Part shown: piece after piece, positions 1 through 8,486 of the stretch | Layout of the letters: each line of letters starts with the position of its first letter | How positions within the stretch are numbered: the first letter of the stretch is position 1 | Assembly (NCBI GenBank): GCA_947500135.1 | Contig: CANMQX010000002.1 | Coordinates: 496,001 to 560,000 of the forward strand | DNA: 64,000 nucleotides | Direction: 5' to 3' | DNA from: an uncultured Paracoccaceae bacterium | GTDB taxonomy: Bacteria; Pseudomonadota; Alphaproteobacteria; Rhodobacterales; Rhodobacteraceae | Notes under the pieces: model-generated | The model's database searches: none | Seen by the model: only the letters and a program-made list of their open reading frames with translations | Told to the model about the DNA's origin: nothing | Position numbers and translations under genes: made by a program

Positions 1-438
1 CCCGTGGGTCACAAGAACGGCGGGCGCGGTCAGATCAGCCAAAAACCCACGGCAACGCTGTTCAAGGCGCGCGAATCCTTCACCATTCGGGGCAATCTCG
101 TAATGGGCCATGAACGGGTCCTTGCCTTCGGGCATCGGCAGGGTGTCACGCAGCACGCCGGACCAATCGCCGACACCAATCTCGCGCAGACGATCATCGG
201 TGCGGACATGCATCGCGACGCGCGCCAATGCGATACCAGCGGTCTGGACGGCACGACCCTGCGGGCTGGTCAGAAACGAAAACCCGGCCAAATCGCGCGA
301 ACCCAAAATCTCGCCCTGCCGCGCGGCATCCATTTCACCTTTTGGGGTCAGGGGCGAGTTCAACTCACCCTGCATACGATTTTCGGCATTCCACTCAGTC
401 TCGCCGTGGCGCAGGATGTATAACTCTGGAACTGGCAT
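1..438 (-). CDS. Histidine phosphatase family protein, 3' part cut off by window edge
   Basis: This ORF is absent from the track because it runs off the left edge. Read from an ATG at 438 on the minus strand, it gives 146 in-frame codons. The N-terminus carries the phosphoglycerate-mutase-type signature LYILRHGETEWN (catalytic RHG histidine), followed by NSPLTPKG and TSPQGRAVQTA, which fit the phosphohistidine core and substrate pocket of the family. The second catalytic histidine is probably the one in VLVTHG, right at the edge. Such proteins are cytosolic phosphatases or mutases, and the substrate cannot be read from sequence. It is the first gene of a minus-strand run, and about 60 bp separate its start from the end of the lipoprotein gene upstream. 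Confidence 0.85.
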   Translation of the reverse strand, partial: MPVPELYILRHGETEWNAENRMQGELNSPLTPKGEMDAARQGEILGSRDLAGFSFLTSPQGRAVQTAGIALARVAMHVRTDDRLREIGVGDWSGVLRDTLPMPEGKDPFMAHYEIAPNGEGFARLEQRCRGFLADLTAPAVLVTHG

Positions 439-499
439 GGCGCGACCCCTTAGGTATTTTTGCCCGACCTACGTGAATTGATCGGTCGGGAAAAGGGCA

Positions 500-1114
500 C
501 TATTCGGCTTCACCCATAAAGCCACCAATCAGGAAACCGTCATTGACTGTCTCAGCAAAGGCACCGACGATACGGTCCTCTCCGACAACACCCTGCAAAT
601 CTGCACTGATCCCATCATATGTGACCGACCCGCCCAGTGTTTGACCGGTGAAAGTGCCATCAACGACAAAGCCATCATCGGCACCCACGATCCGACCGGT
701 CCCAAAACTGGCATCCAACTGAATTTCACCACCAACCCGTACTGGATTGTCACCTGTCGCGCGAACCAACTGATAATCCGCCATGTAGCTGACAGATCCG
801 GTGGTAATCGCATCGCCCGGGTCCGAACCGGGGACAATACCAACAACACCCAGAAATTCATCCGACTGCCGGAGATTACCGAAGGCATAACGAAAACCGC
901 TCTCGTTGCCGCTCAGGTCACTCCGCACAATGCTCCCTGATCCGCGCGCCCCGTCCATGATGAAATCCTGATCGGGCATGGTGCCGTCCATATTCAACGT
1001 AACGACCCGTGCAACCGGGGTTCGGTCCGGCTCATTTATGTTGACATCTACAGAGTCGCAGGCTGCCGCTAACATCATCAAACCAATTACAAAAACAAAA
1101 CGAATGTGCGCCAT
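500..1114 (-). CDS. TbpB-like beta-barrel lipoprotein
   Basis: Predicted outer-membrane or periplasmic lipoprotein of about 204 aa. I chose the ATG at 1114, not the track start at 1153, because it follows an AAGGA Shine-Dalgarno and begins directly with a signal peptide ending in the lipobox LAAAC. The mature part is rich in Gly and beta-strand patterns. Its C-terminal third (VGEDRIVGAFAET ... GGFMGEAE) resembles the small beta-barrel domain of transferrin-binding-protein-B-like and Slam-dependent surface lipoproteins, which are common in Rhodobacteraceae. The ligand is unknown, and iron or haem binding is not shown by the sequence. It stands alone between the phosphatase gene and a tRNA gene. 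Confidence 0.65.
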   Translation of the reverse strand: MAHIRFVFVIGLMMLAAACDSVDVNINEPDRTPVARVVTLNMDGTMPDQDFIMDGARGSGSIVRSDLSGNESGFRYAFGNLRQSDEFLGVVGIVPGSDPGDAITTGSVSYMADYQLVRATGDNPVRVGGEIQLDASFGTGRIVGADDGFVVDGTFTGQTLGGSVTYDGISADLQGVVGEDRIVGAFAETVNDGFLIGGFMGEAE

Positions 1115-1264
1115 GTCACATCCTTTCCAGTGTTTGTTTATGATGGTTTGCACCTATGATTGCCCCTCACGGATTAAAAGAAGCAGTCAGGCCAAAATGT
1201 CAGAATATGCGTGGTGCCGAAGGGCTGGTCAGATCGAAAATCATACGACAGAAAATAGGGGCGA

Positions 1265-1339
1265 TGGTGGGTGATAAGAGATTTGAACTCCTGACATCTT
1301 CGATGTGAACGAAGCGCTCTACCACTGAGCTAATCACCC
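1265..1339 (-). tRNA. tRNA-Val (anticodon CAC)
   Basis: The reverse complement folds as a complete cloverleaf. The acceptor stem is GGGTGAT/ATCACCC, the D-arm TAGCTCAGTGGTAGAGC, the anticodon stem-loop CTTCG-TTCACAT-CGAAG (anticodon CAC, reading GUG), and the T-arm CAGGAGTTCAAATCTCTTA. Discriminator A is followed by an encoded CCA. Nothing else lies in this 267-bp gap apart from the flanking promoters. Confidence 0.95.
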
Positions 1340-1381
1340 GTTTGCGCAGATTTAGTCACCATAACGGGGTGCCGCAAGCCC

Positions 1382-1687
1382 CTATTTGACGGCCTTTGTT
1401 GCGTTTTTAGGTGTCCGCAGCTTCAGGGTCATCACCTGCGCACCGCTTTCCAGATCTTTGCTGCGCACAACACGCAATTTACCCAGTGGTGGCAGGTTCA
1501 CATCCTCGCCATCGGCCAAGGCTTCGACCAGCACGGCAAAAGCCGTTTCAATCGCCGGTTTGGCATCCCGTTTTTTGACATCTGTACGTGCCATCACCCG
1601 TTCCAGGAATTCCGGCTTCTTGATCATTTCACCACTGTCTTCGGCAGGCGCGGACGTTTCTTTTGGTGTGGTCGGTTCGGTTGACAT
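1382..1687 (-). CDS. HU-family DNA-binding protein
   Basis: A 101-aa protein matching the HU/IHF fold: about 25 acidic, disordered residues followed by a roughly 75-residue histone-like domain (IKKPEFLERV ... GEDVNLPPLGKLRVV ... MTLKLRTP). The PLGKLRV segment corresponds to the PxxG strand region that leads into the DNA-binding arms. The arm appears short, and the canonical RNP arm-tip motif is not obvious, so this is a divergent nucleoid-protein paralog and probably not the main HU. Its ATG at 1687 follows a GGAG Shine-Dalgarno. It is monocistronic, with the tRNA-Val gene downstream. Confidence 0.75.
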   Translation of the reverse strand: MSTEPTTPKETSAPAEDSGEMIKKPEFLERVMARTDVKKRDAKPAIETAFAVLVEALADGEDVNLPPLGKLRVVRSKDLESGAQVMTLKLRTPKNATKAVK

Positions 1688-1799
1688 GGGAGTCTCCTGT
1701 TTGCCAGCAACCTAACTGCTCCCGCACCCCCTGCCCACCGCTAATGCAGGGCAGCACAGCCGATACGCAGGCATAAAGACAATTCGCTGACACAAACGG

Positions 1800-2972
1800 C
1801 TACGCTGCCACAGACTGCGCGCCTCGCTTTTTAGCCGGGTCAAGCACCGCGATAGCATCCTCACATAACGCCATGTTGCGCGCCGATCCGTCGACGGCCG
1901 CTTCCGTATTCTGTTTGATCTGGCGCACACCATCGATCAACGCCAGAAGCTGCGGCAATTGCGATGCGATGTCGGCATGAAAACCGCGCATCTGACCACT
2001 CAACTGGCCCAGATGCTCCCCTGCCCGATCAGACAAGGCGGCGCAATCACCCGCCCGGCTGCGATTTTCCGCGATACAGTGTTCGACATTACTCATCTGA
2101 TCGGAAACCTGTTTTTGGACGGCCTCCAGCGCTGCCAAAACACCGTTGATGCGCTCCACATCCTGACCTGCCCTGACAGCCAGTTCACGCACTTCCATCG
2201 CGATGACACCAAAACCTTTGCCAGCATCGCCTGCATTTGCGGCCTCCACCGATGCGTTCAACGCCAAAAGCCGGATTTGCAAGGCCAGATCTGACACAGC
2301 GCTCGTGGCCTGATGCACGGCATCGAAATTCGTGTCGAAATCACCCCGTAAGGCGGCCAGGTGAACAACCGCTTGGGACAATTGGTCAGAGCCACCAATC
2401 ATATCCGATATGCCGTTGGAGATATCAGCGGATCCGCCATCCACAACATCCAATGCGCTGCCGGTCTTTTCCGCATCCGCCTGCAACTTTGCCACGCTTT
2501 CGCGGATGGTTTCGAACCGGGCAATTAGGCCCGCGATGAACTGCACCCGTTCGACAGAGCTTTCATTCACACAGCGCGCATTCACGTAAATCTGCTGCAC
2601 AGTCTTGATCGCAACCTGCCTGCAATCATCACTTTGCTGGTTAAGGGCCAGCGTGGCGGCCCGTTCGCGTTCGATCACAACCGCCCGAGACATATCATCA
2701 AGCTGGCCTGAAACCTCTGCCAGTTCCGTCGCATGATCATACCGAACCGCCGACAACGCCGCCTGTTCAGATCGTCGCGCCAAAAGCGCCGATATCACAG
2801 CGGTCAGAAACAGCGCACATACCGTCGAACCAAAACCAGCCCAGCGAAACATGCCATCACCAAAGACAGCGTCAAACTGATTAATAATCGTCAGAACCGG
2901 GCCGATAACAACCGCAACTGCCAAGGCCAGCGCGCATGCGTGCCAAACAGTCCTGTTCGCAAATGCTTCCAT
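1800..2972 (-). CDS. Methyl-accepting chemotaxis-like protein without HAMP or large sensor domain
   Basis: A 390-aa membrane protein with two N-terminal hydrophobic segments (about residues 12-32 and 44-64) joined by a very short loop, so no sizeable periplasmic ligand domain is present. After a helical linker comes an MCP signalling domain whose hairpin tip region reads ALNASVEAANAGDAGKGFGVIA. This closely matches the classical [23 protein letters not shown] pattern. No HAMP domain is apparent. It may sense membrane or cytoplasmic state, or signal to a non-flagellar Che-like pathway. No che genes are nearby. Confidence 0.75.
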   Translation of the reverse strand: MEAFANRTVWHACALALAVAVVIGPVLTIINQFDAVFGDGMFRWAGFGSTVCALFLTAVISALLARRSEQAALSAVRYDHATELAEVSGQLDDMSRAVVIERERAATLALNQQSDDCRQVAIKTVQQIYVNARCVNESSVERVQFIAGLIARFETIRESVAKLQADAEKTGSALDVVDGGSADISNGISDMIGGSDQLSQAVVHLAALRGDFDTNFDAVHQATSAVSDLALQIRLLALNASVEAANAGDAGKGFGVIAMEVRELAVRAGQDVERINGVLAALEAVQKQVSDQMSNVEHCIAENRSRAGDCAALSDRAGEHLGQLSGQMRGFHADIASQLPQLLALIDGVRQIKQNTEAAVDGSARNMALCEDAIAVLDPAKKRGAQSVAA

Positions 2973-3045
2973 GCGGCCATACCCCAGTTATCAACGGGTT
3001 CTAGCGCAAAAGGTACAAAGGTTGTCTTAACAGCAGTATCCCATC

Positions 3046-3077
3046 AAAAAAAGGCGCGCCGATTACGGCACGCCTTT
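3046..3077 (-). terminator. Rho-independent terminator of lon
   Basis: On the minus strand, about 20 nt after the lon stop, AGGCGTGCCG-taat-CGGCGCGCCT forms a GC-rich stem followed by a run of seven U. This is a textbook intrinsic terminator. Confidence 0.85.
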
Positions 3078-3099
3078 CTGATCTTTTCTGTATCGCCGG

Positions 3100-5505
3100 T
3101 CAGTGTGCGCGCGCCCCCTCGCCTTCCGATCCGGCCTTCAACGCGGCTGCGGCCGCTTCTTCTGCCGCCTCATCCCACTCAATGGATTCGGGCTTGCGGA
3201 CCAACGCATGTTCCAACACCTCAGACACGTGTTTGACGGGAATAATCGTCAGCCCCTCTTTCACGTTATCGGGGATTTCCGGCAGGTCCTTGGCGTTGTC
3301 CTGCGGGATCAGCACGGTGGTGATACCGCCGCGCAAAGCCGCCAGCAGCTTTTCCTTCAAACCACCGATGGGCATCGCATTACCGCGCAACGACACCTCG
3401 CCCGTCATGGCAATATCCTTACGCACGGGAATTCCCGTCAGCACCGATACAATCGATGTGACCATTGCCAAACCGGCAGACGGTCCATCCTTCGGTGTCG
3501 CCCCGTCAGGCACATGAACGTGGATATCGATCACATCAAACTTCGGCGGTTTCACCCCAATCTCAGGCGCGATGGAACGGACATAAGAAGAGGCCGCATC
3601 AATGGACTCTTTCATCACATCACCCAGCTTACCGGTGGTCTTCATCCGGCCCTTGCCCGGCAGGCGCAGCGCCTCGATGTTCAGAAGCTCCCCACCAACA
3701 GATGTCCAGGCCAGCCCGGTGACAACACCAACCTGATCCGCCTCTTCAGCCAGACCAAAGCGGTGCTTTTCCACACCCAAGAAGTCGGACAGGTTTTCCG
3801 CATTCACTTCAATGCTTTCCGCCTCTTTCTTCACAAGCTTGGTCACCGCCTTGCGGGCCACCTTGGCCAGCTCGCGCTCCATGTTCCGGACGCCAGCCTC
3901 ACGGGTATAAACCTGCACAATCGCCGTCAGCGCATCATCGGCAACGCTGAACTCCTTGTCGCGAAGGCCGTGGTTTTTCATGACCTTGGGCAGCAGATGC
4001 TGCTTGGCGATCTCGACCTTTTCATCCTCAGTGTAGCCTGACAGCGAAATGATCTCCATCCGGTCCAGCAACGGACCCGGCATGTTATAGGAGTTCGCCG
4101 TGGTCAGGAACATCACATTAGACAGGTCATATTCGACCTCCAGATAGTGATCGACAAAGGTCGAGTTCTGTTCCGGGTCCAGCACTTCCAACATAGCCGA
4201 TGCCGGATCGCCCCGGAAATCCTGACCCATCTTGTCAATCTCATCAAGGAGGATCAGCGGGTTCGTCGTCTTGGCCTTTTTCAGCGCCTGAATGATCTTG
4301 CCGGGCATCGATCCGATATAGGTCCGGCGGTGACCGCGAATTTCGCTTTCATCACGCACACCACCTAGCGAGATGCGGATAAATTCGCGCCCCGTGGCCT
4401 TGGCCACCGATTTGCCCAGGCTAGTCTTACCCACACCTGGAGGGCCGACCAGACACATGATCGGGCCTTTCAGCTTGGCCGAACGCTGCTGCACGGCCAG
4501 ATATTCAACAATCCGTTCCTTGACCTTCTCAAGGCCATAATGGTCGTTATCCAACACATCTTGCGCATTATTCAGGTTCTTCTTGGTGCGTGACTTCACG
4601 CCCCACGGCACCGCCAGAATCCAATCGAGATAGTTGCGCACGACAGTGGCTTCAGCAGACATCGGCGACATGTTCTTGAGCTTCTTCAGCTCTGCATCGA
4701 CCTTTTCGCGGGCTTCCTTGGATAGCTTGGTCTCGGCGATCTTCGCTTCAAGCTCAGCTACCTCGTTCTGGCCTTCCTCGCCATCACCCAACTCCTTCTG
4801 AATGGCCTTCATCTGCTCATTCAGATAATACTCACGCTGGGTGCGCTCCATCTGGGTTTTGACGCGGGTTTTGATCTTTTTCTCGACCTGCAGGACAGAC
4901 ATCTCGCCCTGCATCATGCCAAACACCTTCTCAAGGCGTTCCGACACGGACAGTGTTTCAAGCAAACCCTGCTTCTGGTCCACCTCAATACCCAGATGCC
5001 CGGCGACCAGATCGGCCAGTTTCGCAGGCTCGGTTGCCTCACCGACAGCGGCCATGGCCTCTTCGGGGATGTTTTTCTTGATCTTGGCATAACGCTCAAA
5101 CTCAGCCGAAACATTGCGCACCAGCGCCTCAACCTCGGCTTCATCACCGGGGATTTCGGTCAGATACTCAGCAGAAGCTTCAAAGAAGTTCTCGTTTTCG
5201 ATGAAGTTCGTAATGCGCACACGACCACGGCCTTCGACCAGCACTTTTACGGTGCCATCGGGCAGTTTTAGGAGTTGCAGCACATTGGCCAGAACGCCGG
5301 CCTTATAGATGCCATCCTGATCGGGGTCGTCCTGACCGGGATCAATCTGGCTGGACAGCAGAATCTGCTTGTCGTCCTGCATCACCTCTTCCAATGCACG
5401 GACGGATTTTTCCCGGCCGACAAATAACGGCACAATCATATGGGGGAAGACCACAATATCGCGCAGCGGCAGGACAGGATAGGATGAACTCAACGGTTCT
5501 TGCAT
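3100..5505 (-). CDS. lon: ATP-dependent protease Lon (LonA)
   Basis: Lon degrades misfolded and regulatory proteins in the cytoplasm. At 801 aa it is full length for bacterial LonA. The order is an N-terminal LAN substrate domain (YPVLPLRDIVVFPHMIVPLF), a coiled-coil region, an AAA+ module with Walker A GPPGVGKTS and Walker B LILLDEIDKM, and the C-terminal serine-lysine protease domain with the catalytic serine in KDGPSAG. The C-terminus ends in an Ala/Glu-rich tail. An AGGAAAAGAGC Shine-Dalgarno precedes the ATG. A candidate heat-shock promoter lies about 75 bp upstream and a strong terminator follows. Confidence 0.98.
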   Translation of the reverse strand: MQEPLSSSYPVLPLRDIVVFPHMIVPLFVGREKSVRALEEVMQDDKQILLSSQIDPGQDDPDQDGIYKAGVLANVLQLLKLPDGTVKVLVEGRGRVRITNFIENENFFEASAEYLTEIPGDEAEVEALVRNVSAEFERYAKIKKNIPEEAMAAVGEATEPAKLADLVAGHLGIEVDQKQGLLETLSVSERLEKVFGMMQGEMSVLQVEKKIKTRVKTQMERTQREYYLNEQMKAIQKELGDGEEGQNEVAELEAKIAETKLSKEAREKVDAELKKLKNMSPMSAEATVVRNYLDWILAVPWGVKSRTKKNLNNAQDVLDNDHYGLEKVKERIVEYLAVQQRSAKLKGPIMCLVGPPGVGKTSLGKSVAKATGREFIRISLGGVRDESEIRGHRRTYIGSMPGKIIQALKKAKTTNPLILLDEIDKMGQDFRGDPASAMLEVLDPEQNSTFVDHYLEVEYDLSNVMFLTTANSYNMPGPLLDRMEIISLSGYTEDEKVEIAKQHLLPKVMKNHGLRDKEFSVADDALTAIVQVYTREAGVRNMERELAKVARKAVTKLVKKEAESIEVNAENLSDFLGVEKHRFGLAEEADQVGVVTGLAWTSVGGELLNIEALRLPGKGRMKTTGKLGDVMKESIDAASSYVRSIAPEIGVKPPKFDVIDIHVHVPDGATPKDGPSAGLAMVTSIVSVLTGIPVRKDIAMTGEVSLRGNAMPIGGLKEKLLAALRGGITTVLIPQDNAKDLPEIPDNVKEGLTIIPVKHVSEVLEHALVRKPESIEWDEAAEEAAAAALKAGSEGEGARAH

Positions 5506-5581
5506 GCTCTTTTCCTTTTTTGGGCAAGACGCTCCGGCCCCGCTTTAGCGGCAACATGGGGCGTCTCCTCTCGGCATCAAC

Positions 5582-5611
5582 ATGTGGGGTTGATGAAGAG
5601 GCGATTCAACC
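5582..5611 (-). promoter_or_regulatory. Candidate RpoH (heat-shock) promoter for lon
   Basis: The minus strand reads GGTTGAA, 15 nt, then CCCCACAT. This is close to the sigma-32 pattern CTTGAA-N(13-15)-CCCCAT. It lies about 75-105 bp upstream of the lon ATG, and lon is a classical RpoH target. The match was made by eye only. Confidence 0.45.
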
Positions 5612-5735
5612 AGACATGTGTGTTTTGCGGCAAACTGCCTGTCGGCGACGCCTGCCGCAAGCATACAAACGCGAAAAGTGAATCTTTGGCTGAAATCGGA
5701 CATTTTATGCGTCCGTCTTAGCAGATTTCGGCAGA

Positions 5736-5810
5736 TCAAGCCAGCGATGGGGCGGCCAACACCATACTGGCCGCCACCATCACAATAAAAATGAGATACT
5801 TAAAAGACAC
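5736..5810 (-). CDS. Possible 24-aa hydrophobic small protein in the tgt-lon gap
   Basis: The 380-bp gap between tgt and lon contains a GTG-started 24-codon ORF, MSFKYLIFIVMVAASMVLA followed by APSLA and a stop. The peptide is almost purely a membrane or signal-peptide-like helix with a lysine near its N-terminus and an AxA-like end. The Shine-Dalgarno is weak (ACGAG). It could be a small membrane protein, a remnant of a truncated secreted protein, or chance. Apart from this, the gap holds the lon promoter region and the palindrome after tgt. Confidence 0.25.
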   Translation of the reverse strand: MSFKYLIFIVMVAASMVLAAPSLA

Positions 5811-5867
5811 CGTAGAACTCGTTCACTCTCAATGATGTGACGTTACGTAAAACCGGTGTTTATGGAC

Positions 5868-5887
5868 AGGTCAGGAAATCCTGACCT
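5868..5887. repeat. 20-bp perfect palindrome at the tgt stop codon
   Basis: AGGTCAGGAAATCCTGACCT is a perfect inverted repeat touching the tgt stop codon. It may form a short hairpin at the 3' end of the tgt message (mRNA 3' protection or weak termination). No U-tract follows. Confidence 0.5.
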
Positions 5888-7023
5888 TAGATCGGTGCGA
5901 TATCGCCAAGCGCCCTTTGCGCGTGAAAGTCGGCCTCCCAGGACGCAAAGCCGCCTGCCGCAATCGCGTCGCGCATACCCTGCATGATCTCTTGGAAATA
6001 ATGCAGGTTATGCCACGTCAGCAGCATGCCTGAAATCATCTCTTGGGCGCGGAACACATGATGCAGGTAAGCACGGGAATAGTTGGTGCAGGCAGGGCAA
6101 GTACAAGCCTCATCCAAAGGGCGCGGATCGTCGGCATGACGGGCATTCTTGATGTTGACCACACCGCGCCGGGTAAACACCTGCCCCGTACGGCCCGACC
6201 GGCTGGGTAGCACACAATCCATCATATCGATGCCACGTTTCACAGCGCCGACAATATCATCGGGCTTGCCCACACCCATCAGGTAACGGGGCTTGTCCAC
6301 GGGCAATTGATCCGGCGCGAAATCAAGGACCGAAAACATCGCCTCCTGCCCCTCGCCCACGGCCAGACCACCGACCGCATAGCCATCAAATTCAATGGCG
6401 CGCAGAGCCTCAGCACTCTGCCCGCGCAAATCCTCGTCCAACCCGCCCTGTTGAATACCAAACAGCGCATGACCGGGACGATCCCCGAACGCGTCGCGCG
6501 ACCGCTGCGCCCAGCGCATCGAAAGCGCCATACTCTCGGTGATGCGGGCACGATCTGCCGGCAAGGCCGGGCATTCGTCAAAACACATGACAATGTCAGA
6601 CCCCAGCAGCTTCTGGATTTCCATCGACCGTTCCGGGGTCAGATGATGCTTGGAGCCATCAATATGGGACTTAAACGTCACCCCTTCGTCGGTCAGCTTG
6701 CGCAGATCGGACAGGGACATGACCTGAAAACCGCCGCTATCGGTCAGGATCGGCTTATCCCAATTCATGAACTTATGCAGACCACCCAAGCGATCAATCC
6801 GTTCTGCGGTAGGACGCAGCATCAGGTGATAGGTATTGCCCAGCAGAATATCGGCACCCGTGGCCGCCACACTTTCCGGCATCATCGCCTTGACCGTGGC
6901 GGCAGTGCCGACAGGCATAAAGGCTGGGGTACGAATGTCACCGCGCGGGGTGTGGATCACACCGGTGCGGGCTTTGCCGTCGGTGGCGTTCAGAGCGAAT
7001 GAGAATGTCATGGGCTGCGTCAT
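5887..7023 (-). CDS. tgt: tRNA-guanine(34) transglycosylase (queuine/preQ1)
   Basis: Tgt exchanges guanine 34 for preQ1 in GUN-anticodon tRNAs during queuosine synthesis. The catalytic and substrate loops are clear: [22 protein letters not shown] (nucleophile/proton-acceptor Asp region), PSRSGRTGQ (tRNA U33 recognition) and the zinc site [16 protein letters not shown]. The track start at 7116 would add about 30 residues unlike the family. The ATG at 7023 ([16 protein letters not shown]) gives about 378 aa, the usual length; the ATG at 7011 is an alternative. Neither start has a strong Shine-Dalgarno. It is divergent from the DUF59 gene. Confidence 0.95.
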   Translation of the reverse strand: MTQPMTFSFALNATDGKARTGVIHTPRGDIRTPAFMPVGTAATVKAMMPESVAATGADILLGNTYHLMLRPTAERIDRLGGLHKFMNWDKPILTDSGGFQVMSLSDLRKLTDEGVTFKSHIDGSKHHLTPERSMEIQKLLGSDIVMCFDECPALPADRARITESMALSMRWAQRSRDAFGDRPGHALFGIQQGGLDEDLRGQSAEALRAIEFDGYAVGGLAVGEGQEAMFSVLDFAPDQLPVDKPRYLMGVGKPDDIVGAVKRGIDMMDCVLPSRSGRTGQVFTRRGVVNIKNARHADDPRPLDEACTCPACTNYSRAYLHHVFRAQEMISGMLLTWHNLHYFQEIMQGMRDAIAAGGFASWEADFHAQRALGDIAPI

Positions 7024-7145
7024 GGTACAAAACGTGCAGCTTGCCAAGACATGGCCGTACGGCGCCGGACGATCCACCCGCCGGGGTCGGACGGGACAAA
7101 CCAACAGGTTCATCATCTGTTAACCCGACAGCGCGCAGGGGTCCG

Positions 7146-7180
7146 ACGCTTTGCCGACGTTTGGCCGACGCTTTGCCGAC
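7146..7180 (+). repeat. 35-bp intergenic element, copy 1 (internal 22-bp tandem repeat)
   Basis: ACGCTTTGCCGACG occurs twice with a 22-bp period (CCGACGCTTTGCCGAC at 7143 and 7165). The element is repeated at 50651-50685 with 32 of 35 bases identical. Both copies lie in divergent promoter regions and in the same orientation. It may be a transcription-factor site or a dispersed genomic repeat. Confidence 0.6.
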
Positions 7181-7253
7181 AGCGTTTTTCGGCCCCTTTA
7201 CGCCCCTCATCCTGAACCCTATATATTCACTCAGGAATAACCGGAGCGGACAG

Positions 7254-7616
7254 ATGACCGACACCAACAGCCAGCTTGAAGGCGCGCCAATGATAGCGCC
7301 ATCAACCACCGAACATCCGCTTTACGAGGATATCGTGGGTGCCTGCCGGTCCGTCTATGACCCAGAGATTCCGGTGAATATCTATGATCTTGGCCTGATC
7401 TACACCATTGATATCAAAGAAGATAACGCCGTTAACGTGATCATGACGTTGACGGCACCGGGCTGCCCGGTCGCGGGCGAAATGCCGGGCTGGGTCGCCG
7501 ACGCCATCGAACCACTGCCCGGCGTCAAACAGGTCGATGTGGAAATGACGTTTGAACCGCAATGGGGCATGGATATGATGTCTGATGAGGCGCGGCTTGA
7601 ACTCGGATTCATGTAA
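7254..7616 (+). CDS. DUF59/MIP18-family Fe-S assembly protein (SufT-like)
   Basis: A 120-aa protein with the DUF59 core: EDIVGACRSVYDPEIPVNIYDLGLIY, VIMTLTAPGCPVAGEMP (conserved cysteine) and VEMTFEPQWGMDMMSDEARLELG. Members such as SufT, the PaaD N-terminal domain and eukaryotic MIP18 act in maturation of Fe-S proteins. The track ORF starts at 6999; the ATG at 7254 was chosen because GGAGCGG precedes it and the DUF59 homology begins shortly after. In related genomes this gene tends to sit beside a SufA/HesB gene. Here that partner is 1.6 kb downstream, beyond the SatD-like/DUF3307 pair. Confidence 0.88.
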   Translation: MTDTNSQLEGAPMIAPSTTEHPLYEDIVGACRSVYDPEIPVNIYDLGLIYTIDIKEDNAVNVIMTLTAPGCPVAGEMPGWVADAIEPLPGVKQVDVEMTFEPQWGMDMMSDEARLELGFM

Positions 7617-7778
7617 GCACCTGAAAACACGCGGTATTTCCGGGCAACGCGGACGCACAGTGCCTTAACAGCTTATCAATCACAGCACTGCAAAATCAGC
7701 TATGCGCGCTGTACCGGCATTCCAGCTTGCACTCCCCCCCTGCCCGCGCCAGCATGGCGGCAAAAGATCGAGGGGCCG

Positions 7779-8384
7779 ATGACCAATTTTGCCGTTCTGA
7801 CAGGCGATATCGTCAAATCATCGCAATTGCCGCAAGGCGGGCTGGACCGGATTTTTGCCAATCTGGCTGATGCGGCAGATCGTATTGGCGGCTGGCAAGG
7901 CAGCAGTGTTCACTTGACGCGCAATCGCGGTGATGGCTGGCAAATGGCCGTGGCGCCCGGTTTTGCTTTGCGGGCAGTCTTTGCCACCCGCGCCGCAGTC
8001 CGCATGGCCGATAAACGGTTCGACACAAGGGTGGCACTGGCACTTGGTGAAGGCGTGATCCCCGGCGACACATTGGCCGATGCGTCCGGCCCGGTCTTTA
8101 CCGCCTCGGGGCAAGCCTTGGAACATATGCCGCGCAAACGTCACATGGTGGTCGCAGGCAATGACGGGGTGCATACTGTGGCCCTGCGATTGGCCGAAGA
8201 GGTGATCAAACGCTGGACCGAAGCGCAGGCGGAGGTGGCACTACACGCCCTTGCGCCAGACACCCCGACCCAGGCCGCATTGGCCGAAACGCTGGATGTG
8301 ACTAAGCAAACCATTCAGGGGCATATTGACGCGGCAGGCGTGGACGCGCTCATTGAAACATGCGAGATTCTCGATGGTATGTAA
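7779..8384 (+). CDS. SatD-like protein with C-terminal helix-turn-helix
   Basis: A 201-aa soluble protein. The N-terminus (FAVLTGDIVKSSQL) and the following NRGDGWQMAV and RVALALGEGV segments match the SatD family, whose fold resembles a nucleotide-cyclase or GGDEF-like core. Residues about 155-195 (TQAALAETLDVTKQTIQGHI) form a predicted HTH of MarR/Lrp-like character, so it is probably a sensor-regulator. The function of SatD proteins is not established. It precedes a DUF3307 membrane protein with only an operator array between them. I infer that it binds these palindromes to control the DUF3307 gene. Confidence 0.7.
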   Translation: MTNFAVLTGDIVKSSQLPQGGLDRIFANLADAADRIGGWQGSSVHLTRNRGDGWQMAVAPGFALRAVFATRAAVRMADKRFDTRVALALGEGVIPGDTLADASGPVFTASGQALEHMPRKRHMVVAGNDGVHTVALRLAEEVIKRWTEAQAEVALHALAPDTPTQAALAETLDVTKQTIQGHIDAAGVDALIETCEILDGM

Positions 8385-8387
8385 AAG

Positions 8388-8463
8388 ACAGCCATATTCG
8401 GCTGTTTTTGTAAATAACAGCCACATTAGACTGTCTTTACAAAAAACAGCCATATCAGGCTGT
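8388..8463 (+). promoter_or_regulatory. Three-unit palindromic operator array (29-bp period)
   Basis: Three 18-bp inverted repeats of the form ACAGCC-N6-GGCTGT occur at 8388-8405 (N6 ATATTC), 8417-8434 (ACATTA, with GACTGT as right arm) and 8446-8463 (ATATCA), spaced exactly 29 bp apart. The spacers are A/T-rich. They fill the gap between the SatD-like stop codon and the Shine-Dalgarno of the DUF3307 gene, as expected for a repressor or activator array. The short length, the palindromic units and the A/T-only spacers argue against CRISPR. Confidence 0.75.
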
Positions 8464-8486
8464 CAAAAGCGGATGAAGGAGTAGCA

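Noticed and set aside
4-423. Plus-strand ORF of 139 aa at the left edge
   Set aside because: Shadow of the histidine phosphatase encoded on the other strand, whose RHG motif is clear.
3103-4041. 312-aa ORF on the plus strand
   Set aside because: Antisense shadow of lon; no recognisable domain, and lon's reading frame is complete.
5545-5739. 64-aa minus ORF upstream of lon
   Set aside because: Cys/His/Arg-rich with no homology cues; covers the candidate lon promoter.
8388-8463. Possible minimal CRISPR array
   Set aside because: Repeats are only 18-bp palindromes with short A/T-rich spacers that are alike in composition. No cas genes are in the window; the operator explanation fits better.
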